A DNA stretch of 64,000 nucleotides from Tetragonia tetragonoides (Eukaryota > Streptophyta > Magnoliopsida > Caryophyllales > Aizoaceae): the NCBI GenBank assembly GCA_038025085.1, contig CM076147.1, positions 37,052,766-37,116,765 of the forward strand, read 5' to 3'. The notes beneath the pieces were generated by a model. It saw nothing but the letters and a program-made list of their open reading frames with translations. It made no database searches and had not been told where the DNA came from. This document shows positions 11,491-23,508 of this stretch, piece by piece. Positions within the stretch are counted from its first letter, which is position 1; each line of letters opens with the position of its first letter. The translations under genes were made by a program, and so were the position numbers.

Positions 11491-12158
11491 CTACATTTAC
11501 CACGGATAGTTCTTCAAATTAGCTATAATGTTTTAAGATCAAATAACAATTTTCCTGTTAACAAGTTAGAATATTATATAGCCAACGTGAATCAAAAGAA
11601 TTGTAAAGACAACTCTAAACCGATCAGAATTCTCGGGCACATTTTGTGGGTCATCTCTTATCCATTCTCTTATACATTTTCACACATTAGATTTAAAATT
11701 TATTTTATTATCAAACTAGAATGCATAACAAATTTACAGACAGCCTACCGGGAGGCAGCATGTGACACAAAATGAGGCAAAAGATTAAGAGGGATTCTAA
11801 ATACACCCGACTGGTAGCCTCTTTTACCCTGCTGGGATTAACCATTTTAGTAACTTCTCATACTAAAATAAGACAATTGTTTTGATGAGATGTTGGATCC
11901 TCCAAAACGAAAGAAGAGGAATAAAGGCTTTCTTTTTAGATTTCCTTATATTTCCACAGATTTTCTATCGTTTTTGAGGGGAAACTATGGAAATCTAATT
12001 GGGCAAATTATAACTAGGAGATTTGCACAGATTTTCATACTTTTAATTTTTCACAGTTTTTCTTACTAACAACCAAACAAAGCAAATTTTAAAGATTTTA
12101 TAGTTTTCCCTAGTTTTGCTTTATTTTGCTCATTAACTTGAAGTTCCCAAACACACTG
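11491..12158. other. Intergenic sequence and 3' flank of the SWEET gene
   Basis: No gene recognised. The part next to 12159 should hold the 3' UTR of the minus-strand SWEET gene. Confidence 0.4.
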
Positions 12159-12396
12159 TTAAGCTGGTGATTTTTCTAGGCCATTAGATGTCATCTGTAT
12201 TTGGTTTGGCTCCTCCTCCTCCTCCTTTGGAGTAGTTTTGTAATAACAAGCATATAAAACTAGCTGGGCAGCACCTGATATAGCGCCAAGACCATTTGGG
12301 ATCTGCAACATAATTATACAATCTCATTTGGTAGGTCAACACATTCCATGTGATATATCATATAACCATATATATAGTTGACAATTACCACGAGAA

Positions 12397-12427
<31 letters not shown>

Positions 12428-15005
12428 ATTAATTAGAGGTTTTAAGCATCTATATAGGAAACGAGTGGTTTATAAAGGAGGTCTTTGTATCCACGATGTG
12501 GCATAAGCGATACATCTCCTTGAGCTTATATTAGTGAAGATGTTTCACTTCTTATAACTTGTCATCATCCAAATTAAACAAATGAGTCGATTAGGTCAGT
12601 TACGGGTTCAGTCCCTTCAGGTTTCGGTTTATAAAAGGCAGGTGAATAAAATACTAGAGATAAACCAATGCTCGAACTTGGATCTGGTGGGTACAAGTTG
12701 CAACCTCACCCACCAGTCCAATGCTCGAACCTTTATCTCGTAAAATTAATGGAACAGGCCAAATTATTTTTGTCAATTTAGAATTTTAATGCTTATAAAG
12801 TTTAGTAAATTAAATTATTATACTTACAATTATCCATTGGTCAAGTGGGAGAAAAGCGTAGACTGTCCATATAACCCCATTAGCAAAGTTGCCAACTGAG
12901 AGCCAAAATGGCATGTACTTGACACTTTCGGTCTTAATCACTTCCCTCTGTAAACAACAAAGTAATTAACCATCACCATTAGTGATCAGAAGTTGATAGT
13001 AACACTAAGAAACAAATTAAGTTATGAAATCATTAGGAGAAGTAGCATTAATTAAATTAGTACCATAATTGTAAGGGGCGCAGCGTACATCCCTAGACAG
13101 AAGATCACAGAGAGTATCCCCACAAATAAAGACCTCCTTTCTGTTGTGTGGAAACATAAAATTGTGATTACAGCCACTATGGCCATAAATGCTGCTTCTA
13201 CTGCAACCCATCCTAGGACCTTCAGCTGAAAAATGATCAAGAAATGTCTTTAGTAATATGCTTTTTTTGACGTTATATCATGTTTAGTTATAGAGGTGGT
13301 CTCATCTTGATGCTACCTCATAAAGATTACTTTAATCTCAAATATTGTCTTGTATTAAACCAGACTAATAAGATCTTGAAACGGAAACACTACAATGAGT
13401 ACAATCATATTCCAAGTAAGAGAAATATTACACATATAACACAATACAATACAAACTCGAACATACTTACATATACATACTTGAATGGGACATACGTACG
13501 TAATTGGAGCAAATACGCGATAATTTGCTCCAATTGCATACTCCCTGCAAATACGCGATAATTTGCTCCAATTGCATACTCCCTGTGACCATGTCTTATT
13601 CAAATATATATGTTCGACTTCGTACTGTATTGTCTTGTATGTGTAATGTTTCTCTTACTAAAACAGGAAGATAATTGGCCAGCTCTAAAGTGAAAAATAG
13701 TACAGTACATGCTAGAAGAAGTAAGAATAAATACATACCCGGTTTTTGTTATCGGCATAAAAGAAGAAAATAAGGAGGTAGACAATTTCAATTGCAAGGC
13801 CAATGGCATTGGTTGTAACGACAAGGATGCTCTTAGGATGGACAATTGGGAGGCCATAAAACACCCACAGCATGCAATTCATTGTTGTTGCCAGGTATGG
13901 ATCTGCCTTGAATTGCTCCACTGATTTTCTTTCTATATATTTTTACAAATGTTGGCCTGCTCCATCACATTTAATACCAATATATAAATTAAATAAAGAA
14001 ATTAAACAATTAATTTTTATTACCTTTTAATTAATTAACTTTCTTTTGGATGGGAAAATTGAATTTAATTAGTAAAATGATGACTTACGTTGGAGAGACA
14101 AATAGAAACACGGAGATTGCATTTCCTGCACATATGTCAATAATAATTTCCACAGGTAAATTAAACCAAAAATAATGATTCTGAGTGAGGGAAACTATAT
14201 ACAAACAACAAAAAGAGCCCTACTAGAACTACAAATCTACAGGTTTCTTCTAAAAATTACCAAGAATCCTTGAACAAGATAACTTATATATAAGACAGTC
14301 TTATCATAACTTTCATCAGAAAGACAAGTGTCAATTTTTTAGTGAAATAAGAGTCACTGCTCACGATCATAATAATTTAAATTGACGACGACCCTTGTTT
14401 CACTCTTTTTTGAAACTCTAAAATTTGAACGCAACCAAGTATTATGGTTTATTTTTGGGGAAAAAATAAACACAATTCCTTGGTTTATTAATTATTCAAC
14501 AAGGAATACTGCAACAACCTAATTTAAGAAGTCTCACACCCCAAGCACAAGTTTCACAAACATGTAATTAAATTATACTCGATCGTACCTTTTTTCAGCT
14601 ACTATAAAGGGTAATCCGTACTATACTTTTTTTAGCTACTATAAGGGGTAATCCGTACTATATTCTCTACAAATTTTGTGAGGAATGAAGAAGGCAAACA
14701 TGCATGGCGGTGTAGGTACATGCATTTCTAATTCAAGATTGATCAGCAGGTATAAATTATAATCTTTAAAGATCCTACCAATAAAGTTAATTAGTTCACC
14801 TCAAAAAAAAAAAAAAGGTAATTAGTTGACACCCAACCAATTTATAGAAAAAATTTCTTAAACAAATTAAGAAAGAAAACCCCTTGTAATTTCTTTCCAT
14901 TTTTTTTTAAATTCCTCCTCAAATCTACCAATAATGAAAGAAAGGTTGAATAACATTACCAATGGCACCTATGACGTTCCTTGTGATAACTAGGGAGTGC
15001 TTCAT
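12159..15005 (-). CDS. Clade II SWEET sugar transporter (MtN3/saliva), with a one-base frameshift in exon 3
   Basis: SWEETs are seven-helix membrane uniporters that move hexoses or sucrose, built from two triple-helix MtN3 domains. Six exons are read on the minus strand: 15005-14960, 14125-14089, 13956-13739, 13225-13064, 12947-12828 and 12302-12159, all with GT-AG borders. Exon lengths of 37, 162 and 120 match the usual SWEET structure. The ATG opens [17 protein letters not shown]. Diagnostic motifs are [38 protein letters not shown] and [16 protein letters not shown], closest to clade II (SWEET4-8). The tail is short and Glu-rich and ends KSPA. Exon 3 is 218 bases, one more than the reading phase allows. 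The extra base falls in the A4 run at 13925-13928, before [10 protein letters not shown]. Without it the product would be about 241 residues. Pseudogene or sequencing error are both possible. Confidence 0.9.
13509..13584. repeat. Two perfect 38-bp tandem copies in SWEET intron 3
   Basis: The unit starting GCAAATACGCGATAATTTGC is present at 13509-13546 and again at 13547-13584. Each unit contains the inverted repeat GGAGCAAAT...ATTTGCTCC, so the pair can fold into hairpins. Confidence 0.9.

Positions 15006-15007
<2 letters not shown>

Positions 15008-15053
<46 letters not shown>
15008..15053. repeat. (GA)n microsatellite just upstream of the SWEET start codon
   Basis: About 23 GA units. On the coding (minus) strand it reads as a CT tract ending two bases before the ATG, so it probably lies in the 5' UTR. 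CT-rich leaders are common in plant genes, and length variation here could affect expression. Confidence 0.95.
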
Positions 15054-15056
<3 letters not shown>

Positions 15057-15465
15057 GGTGGAACAATATGAATAATTGAAGGACAGAAAATGATTAAAGA
15101 TGCAAGCAGTTTAGCAATGAATTTAAAGAATGGAAAAAGTTCAATTCAAATTGACAAGTATAAGTACCAAACATAAAGTGAAGCCAATACAAATGAATAG
15201 AGCACAAAAATGCTAAATGGAATAGTAATTAATTTGAAGTGTACGCAGTGACAGTACATACATACCAAACAGGGAGGCACCGTCTGGGATTTTTGGTGTG
15301 ATTGTAAATTATTGCAACCTTCTTTTAGTAACTAGAAAGATATTGGTAATATTTTGTACAAAAATTCTTGTCCCACCCATTAAATTTTTCTAGAAGAAAA
15401 CCACATGGTCAATATTGAATGTCTGAATCTGTCCAATTAAACTTTGACAGTTAAAATCAGTGGTT

Positions 15466-15600
15466 AACTTGTGGTAGAAAGGTAGGGAGTCAGGGACTCA
15501 TCCATATTATTAAGGGTTTGAATCTCATCTTAGACATAGAACAACTTAAATCTTTTGGTTAGTTGTCTCACCTTTGTCTTTAAAGTGCCGCTCTACAAGC
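15466..15600 (+). repeat. SINE-like, tRNA-derived repeat
   Basis: Has an A-box-like TTGTGGTAGAAAGG and a B-box-like GGGTTTGAATCTC about 50 bases apart, as in the tRNA-like head of plant SINEs. It resembles the reverse complements of the repeats at 23352-23508 and 43902-44060. Confidence 0.45.
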
Positions 15601-15706
15601 TAATGCGGAGAATAGTCACTATGATCAACGATAGACCTCTATAGAGTAAACCTCGATATCAATATAGAACCCCATTTTTATTAGGTGACCTCGATATTAG
15701 AGTTAC

Positions 15707-16042
15707 TGTTACGAGATCTTACCGAGATTTCAGGCGTGACTTATGAAAAGTTCGGTTGCGCCTGAATATGGCAAGTTATTATAGAAGATTTCAAGCGTGA
15801 CTTATGGAAAGTTCGGTTGCGCCTGAATATGGCAAGTTATCATAGAAGATTTCAAGCGTGACTTATGGAAAGTTCTGTTGCGCCTGAATATGGCAAGTTA
15901 TCATAGAGTTTGATATTGTTTAGGATTGTTTTCATATATAAATTGTTTCCATATTCTAAAAGATATGTATAGATACTAGGGCTGTATATATATACTCGGT
16001 GATAATCAATACAAACATAAGCTTTTCGCCTCAATCTTGTCA
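15707..16042 (+). repeat. 5' LTR with three 61-bp tandem units
   Basis: 336 bp. The start contains three tandem copies of a 61-bp unit (GATTTCA(A/G)GCGTGACTTATG...), followed by a TATATATATA promoter-like stretch. The 3' LTR has only two units, which exactly explains the 61-bp length difference. Confidence 0.95.
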
Positions 16043-16056
16043 TGGTATCAGAGCGT
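16043..16056 (+). other. Primer-binding site (initiator tRNA-Met)
   Basis: TGGTATCAGAGC follows the 5' LTR directly. It is complementary to the 3' end of plant initiator tRNA-Met, the standard copia primer. Confidence 0.9.
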
Positions 16057-16110
16057 GAAAGATCCTTAAACAAACCTTAAACAAAAACCCAAAAACCTTA
16101 AACCCTAACA

Positions 16111-17100
16111 ATGGTCGTGGAAGATCCACCACCAAAAATTGACTCAAAGTCCCCTTATTTCCTAGCTCCTCAAGATCGACCTGGTGATTTTATTACTGCA
16201 GCCAGATTTAATGGCGAAAATTATGATGATTGGGCTGGAGAGATTGGGACATCCCTTCAAGCTCGAAGAAAGCTCGGATTTTTAGATGGTACGATTGTAT
16301 CTTCAACACCTCCTTGCACACAAGATGATTGGAATACAATCCAAGCCATGTTGGTATCTTGGATTATGAATACCATCACAGCAGAAGTGAAGAGTACCTT
16401 GTCCAAATATAAAGACGCCAGGCTTCTATGGGAGACGCTTAAGGAGCGATTTGCTCTTACGAATGGACCACGAATACAACAATTGAAGGCGGTCATCTCT
16501 GACTGTAAGCAAACCAAATCCATGTCAGTTGCTTCTTACTATGGAAAACTCACGGCTCTATGGGAGGAATTGCATAACCATGAACCCTTGATTACTTGTT
16601 CTTGCTATGCAAAGTGTACCGCAGGCCCTAAACATGAGCGTTGCCGTGCAAAGGACATGCTTCATGAATTTTTGATGGGTTTATATACTCCATCTTATGG
16701 TCTTTTGCGATCAAATATTCTTGCTCAAGATCCTCTGCCCTCTCTCAGTCGTGCCTACCAGCTTGTTATTCAAGATGAACGAGTCAGAACATCTTCGGCT
16801 CTGCCCGAGGAGAAGTTTGAAGTTGTTGGATTTTCTATGCGAACTAGTGGGCGCACACGAGGCAAAATAGAGAAACCTGATAAATCACGTCTATCCTACA
16901 CCTACTGTAAGAAGACAGGCCACGAAGTAACTAATTGCTTCGAAATTCATGGATATCCAGAATGGTGGGAGGATCGTGTAAAGTCTGACAGCGGATCAGG
17001 TATGACCAAACTGATGATTGGTCGTAAACATCAACGACCTCTTCTTCTTCTCTTGCGGCAGGACACGGTCGAGGGGGGAGGGTCCGTGCCAATGCTGTAG
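16111..17100 (+). pseudogene. Retrotransposon gag (capsid) region
   Basis: A 329-codon frame beginning MVVEDPPPKIDSK. It has the copia-type Gag N-terminal motif (FNGENYDDWAGEI) and a capsid fold region. The zinc knuckle is altered: YTYCKKTGHEVTNC where the family has C-X2-C-X4-H-X4-C, so the first cysteine is a tyrosine. The reading frame is lost at about 17000-17065, upstream of the protease, so the normal gag-pol fusion is broken and the frame ends at a TAG. Confidence 0.9.
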
Positions 17101-20100
17101 TTGTTTCAGAACCCACTGGAACACCATCTGCAGAATTATTTTCCGCTGATCAATGGAAAGCGCTTGCAAGTGTCTTTGGTAATATGACTGTTTCTGGTAA
17201 TCGTTTGAGTGGTAAGATTAATGGTCATTCTTGGATTATTGATACAGGTGCATCTAATCATGTTACTGGTAATCTTTCTCTATTATTCGATGTAAAAGAC
17301 ATCTTATGTCTCGTTGGTCTTCCTGATGGAATGGTTGCAACAAAGAAGGGATCAGTGCGATTGTCGGATGCTATGACTCTCACTCATGTCCTTTATGTCC
17401 CTCTCTTAAATTGCAGCTTATTGTCCGTGTCACAATTGTGTGATGATTTGGATAGTATTGTCATTTTTAATCGATATGTGTGTGCTATACAGGACCAAAC
17501 GAGGAAGCTGATTGGAACGGGAAGTAAGCAAGATGGACTCTACTACTTCAAGGGACCACAAACAGTGCAGACAGTCACAGTGGATGCGGACGCTTCTTCT
17601 TTGGCTCTTTGGCATGCTAGGATAGGGCATCCTTCAGAAAAAGTAGTAAAATTGCTTCCCCCCGTTTGTAATTCTAAAGGTAGTTTGAATAAAGCCTGTG
17701 AAGTATGTTTTAGAGCTAAACATCCCAGAGACAAATTTCCTTTAAGTGAGAATAAAGTCAGTCGAATTTTTGAACTAATTCATATTAATTTGTGGGGCGG
17801 CTATCGTCATACCTCTTCTTGTGGTGCTCGATATTTTTTTACTATTGTGGATGATTTTTCTCGGGCTGTGTGGATTTATTTGATGGATGATAAAACAGAG
17901 GTTTTTGCTAAATTTTTGTCCTTTGTTTCTATGGTTGAGTCACAATTTTCTCAAACCATAAAAATTGTTCGGAGTGATAATGGAACGGAGTTTTGATGTT
18001 TACTTGGTTATTTTACTGCGTGTGGTATCTTATTTCAAACCTCATGCACTGGGACACCACAAAAAAATGGGAGAGTTGAAAGGAAACACCAACATATCCT
18101 AAATGTTACCCGCGCGTTGGGCTTCCAAGCAAATTTGCCTATTTACTTTTGGGGGGAGAGTGTTTTGACTGCTGTTCATTTAATCAATAGAACTCCTTCC
18201 ACTGTTCTTGACAATCACACTCCTTTTGAAAAATTGTTTGGTTACTCTCCCTCTTATGATGTCATTCAAGTGTTTGGGTCTTTATGTTTTGCCCACAACC
18301 AAAAGACAAAGGGGGATAAATTTGCGAGTCGTAGCCGTAAATGCATATTTGTTGGGTATCCTTTTGGCCAAAAAGGATGGAGGCTTTATGATCTTGATAA
18401 ACATGAGTTCTTTGTGTCAAGAGACATAAAATTCTTTGAAGAGATTTTTCACTTTGTTGACACGGAAGCTAGCAATATTAGGCCAACGGATCACTTTGAT
18501 ATGGATGTGGATATTGATTTAGACTTTACGGATTTTTTGGATGACTCCACTGTTGTCACCGTTCCTAATACCATGGATACAACAGATGAGGGTCTAGATG
18601 TGTCTTTTATCCCCAATGACCCGAATTCCTCTGCCACTGTCAATACTGGGTCTGTCCAAACCCCAAGTCCGGCAAGCCCAACAGAAATAGAAAAGCCTAG
18701 TGTTGTGGACGACTCTGTCCAAACTGGGTCTGGGTCTGACCATACTACAGAACAGGCAGACTTAAATAATCATAGTTCCGAAGAAGTTTTGGGACGTGGA
18801 AAGCGCACTAAAACCCCTTCAGTGCTCCTAAGGGATTTTGTTACTCACGACGTTGTTAAAGAGAGACCATTGAATACTGCTACTCTCTTCCACAGCATAC
18901 CTCAGGTACTCCTTTTCCTATAGCATATTATATTAATTGTGACAATTTCTCTATGCCCAATCGCAAGTTTCTTGCAGCTGTCACTACAGGAGAGGAACCT
19001 CGGTCTTTTAAAGAGGCCATGAAAGATGATGGGTGGAAGAAGGCTATGCAAGAGGAAAATAAAGCCTTGGAGGATAATGATACTTGGACTCTCGAATCAC
19101 TTCCACCTGGCAAGCGTGCACTGGGAAGTCAATGGGTTTATAAGAGGAAATACCTCTCCAATGGAGATCTTGAGCGGTTAAAAGCTCGCTTGGTGATTTT
19201 TGGAAATCATCATATTGAACGTTTGGATTACTCGGAGACCTTTGCTCCCGATGCCAAAATGGCAACCATTTGTGCTTTTCTAGCCATTGTCGCTTCCAAG
19301 AATTGGAAACTTCACCAAATGGATGTCCATAATGCCTTTCTCCATGGTGATCTTGATGAGAAAGTTTATATGAAATCGCCTCCTGATTTCACGTCATTGG
19401 AGCCAAATCTGGTTTGTCGTCTTCGCAAATCTCTACATGGCTCAAAACAGGCACCCCGTTGTTGGTTTGCAAAACTAGTCACTACTTTGAAAGGGTATGA
19501 ATTTCTTCATTCTTACTCTGATTATTCATTGTTTACTTACACTAAAGATGGCGTGCAGCTCAATGTCTTGGTGTACGTCGATGATCTAATTATTTTTGGC
19601 AATGATTCTGTTGCTTTAAGAGCTTTCAAGGCCTATTTGGGTGACTGTTTTCATATGAAAGATCTTGGTCCACTTAAATATTTTCTTGGTATTGAGGTAG
19701 CTCGGAGTACAGCTGGCTTATTTCTTTGTCAAAGAAAGTATTCTCTTGATATTATTACTGAGGTCGGCCTCTTGGGGGCAAAACCAGCTGACACTCCTAT
19801 TGAACAAAATCACAAGTTAGGACATGCCATTGGTGCCAAACTCGATGATCCAGAATCCTATCGGCGCGTAAGTCGTCTTGTGTATTTATCTGTCACACGA
19901 CCTGACTTGGCCTATTCGGTTCATCTTTTATCTCAATTTATGCAAGATCCTCACCAAGAGCATTGGGAGGCCGCTCTACGGGTTGTGCGTTATTTGAAGG
20001 GAACTCCAGGTCAAGGTATTTTATTGCGAGCTGACAGTGACTTATCTTTAAATGGATGGTGTGACTCGGATTGGGCTGCATGCCCCCTCACACGGCGATC

Positions 20101-20526
20101 CTTAACGGGTTGGTTGGTGTTTCTTGGTCAATCACCTATCTCATGGAAAACAAAGAAGCAAACTACTGTCTCAAAGTCTTCCGCTGAAGCAGAATATCGC
20201 TCCATGGCTGCCATCACTTGTGAGCTGAAGTGGTTGAAAGCTTTGTTATTAATTTTGGGTGTTCATCATCCCAAAGCTATACCATTGTTTTGTGATAGCC
20301 AGTCAGCTTTACATATCGCTCGCAATCCTGTTTATCATGAACACACAAAGCATATTGAAGTTGATGTCACTTTGTTCGTGATGCTATTACCGAAGGCCTA
20401 ATTGCTCCATCATATGTTCCTACGACAGTGCAATTAGCTGACTTATTTACAAAGGCTCTCGGCAGGAAACAGTTTGATCTATTACTCAGCAAGTTGGGCA
20501 TTATGAACCCCCATGCTCCAACTTGA
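17066..20526 (+). pseudogene. Retrotransposon pol: protease, integrase, reverse transcriptase, RNase H
   Basis: Order of domains: aspartic protease (IIDTGASNHV, near 17240); GAG-pre-integrase (LWHARIGHPS); integrase core (TIVDDFSRAVWIY); reverse transcriptase (MDVHNAFLHGDL, and VYVDDLIIFG for the catalytic YVDD); RNase H (WCDSDWAACPLTRRS, SKSSAEAEYRSMA). The integrase-before-RT order defines Ty1/copia. Breaks are a TGA at 17994-17996 inside integrase, a frame change near 18890-18925 between integrase and RT, and a one-base loss near 20363-20366 in RNase H. The final frame ends at 20524-20526 just before the purine tract. It is not expected to make an active polyprotein. Confidence 0.93.
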
Positions 20527-20533
20527 GGGGGGG
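20525..20533 (+). other. Polypurine tract
   Basis: GAGGGGGGG lies immediately before the 3' LTR, where plus-strand DNA synthesis would be primed. Confidence 0.85.
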
Positions 20534-20808
20534 TGTTACGAGATCTTACCGAGATTTCAGGCGTGACTTATGGAAAGTTCGGTTGCGCCTGAATATGGCA
20601 AGTTATCATAGAAGATTTCAAGCGTGACTTATAGAAAGTTCTATTGCGCCTGAATAAGGCAAGTTATCATAGAATTTGATATTGTTTAGGATTGTTTCCA
20701 TATACAAATTGTTTCCATATTCTAAAAGATATGTATAGATACTAGGGTTGTATATATATACTCGGTGATAATCAATACAAACATAAGCTTTTCGCAACAA
20801 TCTTGTCA
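20534..20808 (+). repeat. 3' LTR with two 61-bp tandem units
   Basis: 275 bp, TGTTACG...CTTGTCA, one 61-bp unit shorter than the 5' LTR and otherwise colinear with it. Confidence 0.95.
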
Positions 20809-20813
20809 GTTAC

Positions 20814-21245
20814 CAATGTCTGACAAACGCGAACACGACCCGAAGTTATTGAGAGAAACACGAACACGAATGGCCTAAAATTCCGACACAATTAAACCAA
20901 ATTATCTTGAAATATAGTTAACTGACACAAAATCAACAGCAAACCAAAAATGAGACGACCAACCCAACCTAGTTAACCGCTCTACTACTCGATATAGAAC
21001 TTGAAATGTTACAAACCTCCCTACTTAAAAATACGATGTCCTCGTTTTGTAATTAAACCTCATCATCACGACCATAATCCACCAATACTAGATGATTAAA
21101 CTCGTTGTAGGAAACTGAATACCGATGAACTGCGCAGTGCCTCTTGTGACCGAAAAACGGATCATTGTCTAAACTCTAATCAATCGAATTGCCAAAATGA
21201 TGAAAATATAGAAACCGTAATCGATAGGACAGTGAGTAGTGATCC
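20814..21245. other. Intergenic sequence, nothing recognised
   Basis: Right flank of the retrotransposon. No gene or clear repeat seen. Confidence 0.4.
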
Positions 21246-21253
21246 GTTAGGAG

Positions 21254-21918
21254 TAGAGCTGGCAAAATTTGACCCAACCCGAGAACACGACCCATACCGA
21301 TCCGAAAAGTTTGGGTCTTGAACAAAGAATTCCAACCCAAAATCCGATACTTACCAAACTCAAAAAATCGACATTTATTGGGTCAAACCCGAACCCACTC
21401 TGGGTCGACCCATTGGGTTGAGGCTTTCAAAACAAGACATATCAGCATGGTAAAAGTGAATGACAAAAAGCTTAATCATATCAGAATTTCTTACATATCA
21501 ACCAATTTTGACATATGTAGTTTCAGATTTCTCTTTAATAAGGGTTTTTCTGATCCTTGTGAAACGATCTTAATTAATTGTTACATAGGTAGCGGTTTGA
21601 TACTTCGTATGCATTAGTAAAAACATAATAACTTGTAAAAACTTTACAAAATAGTTTTCAAGTAGATTAAAACCATATATATATTATGTCTAATAACATT
21701 ATAATGTGCAACTTTTTTATTTTAAAGTTGAAAATAGTATTAACTATGCAATTATAACCTAATTAAAAAATAAATGCACAACTCGTTGGGTCAACCCGAA
21801 CCCGAACGCTCTGGATCATGAACAAGCATTTTCCAACTCGAAATCGAAATGACCCGACCCATAAATAACCCGACCGAAACTGATCCAACCTGAATTCGAC
21901 CTGATCGACTCATTTACC
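21254..21918. mobile_element. hAT-like non-autonomous element remnant
   Basis: The left end reads TAGAGCTGGCAAAATTTGACC, a hAT-type terminus. The right end is GACTCATTTACC, roughly its inverted counterpart but short of the last bases. The flanks are GTTAGGAG (21246-21253) and ATTAGGAG (21919-21926), an 8-bp duplication with one mismatch, as expected for hAT. Both ends carry clusters of GACCC/GGGTC and CCCGAACCC words. The interior has no transposase. Confidence 0.6.
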
Positions 21919-22559
21919 ATTAGGAGAAAGCAAATTAGGCAAGGTTGCGTCATCAAGTGCCCCGCTTATTACATGCGGTGACAAACGTTACTAGCGATTA
22001 ACCTACACTTGGACTTGGCCACCATAAACAGCCAAATTCCACCGCCCTAAGCTTCTAACAACATCACTCCGTTAATTATCGCATCAATCATAAATTCAGT
22101 TCGAAGAAGTGGCTCTATTATTCCCACCTTATACTTCTACGCAAAAACTCGTATAAAGCGGTTTCAAAGTAAGGTTCTATTTAACAAATTAAACATGCAT
22201 CATGTTTCTTATGTTTAGGAGGTCTCACACTTGAAGCCGCCTCATAATAGCTTCTTTTACTTGGGACCATTTACTATCTTTTTAAAAAATAAAAAGTTTA
22301 AAAAAAGGTATTTTGGAGCATCCGTTTTTAGTCTTGATTGAGTTACCACGTTTCGAAATTTAACAGTGTTAAAAAAAAACTAACAGCGTGGTTGCGTTGA
22401 GCGTTTTGGCGGTAAACCATGCTAATTTTTATTCTTTTTTAATGCAAAGTCGCAAAGTGACTTTACTCGATTGATAACTTCAAAGTATCAGACATAATAA
22501 CCCTATGAATATTAGACCGAAAATCTGAAACCCAAAAACCACATCCAACCTCCCAAAAC

Positions 22560-22939
22560 TTGCATATGAGCAAGCTCATAGGCGGCATTATTAGCAGACC
22601 TATGAACATGATGTCATTCAACAGACTCAAAGACATCAGCTAAATCTAAGCTATCTTCTACAACCAAACTAAGCATAAAATCCAAACACCTACGACTGTG
22701 TAAAGCATTAATAACAATCTGACACTCCTTCGACAATTATCTTCTTGAAACCACAGAGAGAGCTAGTTGTAAGCCATGGTAAATAGCTTTGGCCTCCACA
22801 ATCACAGGTTCTCAGTCCTCGTAGAATATCATTGATGCACCAACCGCAGGATAACCTCCCTTAACGCGGCATATTGATCCAACGCTAGACCCTGACGCAC
22901 CCACTTTCCCGGCATCCACGTTTATCTTTGCTGTATCTT
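22560..22939 (-). pseudogene. Fragment of a plant RNase H-like (RVT_3-type) domain
   Basis: Read on the minus strand, the translation begins KINVDAGKVGASGSS. It continues through VEAKAIYHGLQLALS and VINALHSRRCLDF to HRSANNAAYELAHM. That order (NxDxA start, E-A near the helix, R-AN-AA-LA at the end) is typical of the RNase H domain of plant LINE-type retrotransposons and related host proteins. At least three in-frame stops make it a dead fragment. No reverse transcriptase was found beside it. Confidence 0.7.
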
Positions 22940-23013
22940 TTGTCATTCAAAATCTCTAATGGCCGGAGTAAAAATTTAAGCATGCATTGTAAACCAACTT
23001 TTGCCACAAAAAC

Positions 23014-23149
23014 TTGTATAAGACCGTTTCACTAGAAGGCGGAGAATCGATCACTTTTGTAAAAGATAAGGATAATTTGTAGACAAAATATTCGTAATCT
23101 CTTATTTTTCATAAAATCTTTCGTTTCACCGTGAAACGGTCTTATACAA
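23014..23149. mobile_element. Small inverted-repeat (MITE-like) element
   Basis: A perfect 19-bp inverted repeat: TTGTATAAGACCGTTTCAC at 23014-23032 and its reverse complement at 23131-23149. It encloses about 100 bp of AT-rich DNA. No clear target duplication was identified, so the family is uncertain. Confidence 0.6.
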
Positions 23150-23351
23150 AATTTATTGCAATTTTTTTTTGCTAATATAAATAGGACCTTAATTTTGAGT
23201 GACAAGGTTGGTTATAGTAATGTTGGACAGAACCCATTTCCAACATTTATTATTGATGGCAAATAGGTCGGGAATATTATTAAGTTGCAAGGAAATTACA
23301 CATGTTCGTATCCGTCATTTTAAGATGGTGTTTAGTTAAAATTTTGGCTCA

Positions 23352-23508
23352 CAACCAAGGGTAACTATTTCCCCGCACTGACTTGTAGACACTACAAAGG
23401 GTGGGACAGCTGGTCAATGAATTTAAAGTTGCTCCATGTTCAAGGCAAGATTCGAACCCTCGATCTTTGTTAATGATGGTTGAGTCTCTACCACTCAATC
23501 ACACCTCC
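23352..23508 (-). repeat. SINE-like, tRNA-derived repeat
   Basis: On the minus strand it has an A-box-like GTGGTAGAGACTCAACC and a B-box GGGTTCGAATCTTG. It shares long blocks (CCCCGC.CTG.TTG, AAAGGGT.GGACAG, ATTTAAAGTTGCTCC) with the repeat at 43902-44060, so the two are copies of one dispersed family. Confidence 0.6.

Larger units (their letters stand above)
15707..20808 (+). mobile_element. Ty1/copia LTR retrotransposon, degenerate
   Basis: Two LTRs (15707-16042 and 20534-20808), both starting TGTTACGAGATC and ending CTTGTCA, are flanked by the 5-bp duplication GTTAC (15702-15706 and 20809-20813). A primer-binding site, gag, pol in copia order (protease, integrase, reverse transcriptase, RNase H) and a purine tract are all present. 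Coding capacity is lost through one internal stop and three frame changes. By eye the LTRs differ at about 11 aligned positions plus one 61-bp repeat unit, so the insertion is not very recent. It sits 702 bp upstream of the SWEET start codon. Confidence 0.97.
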
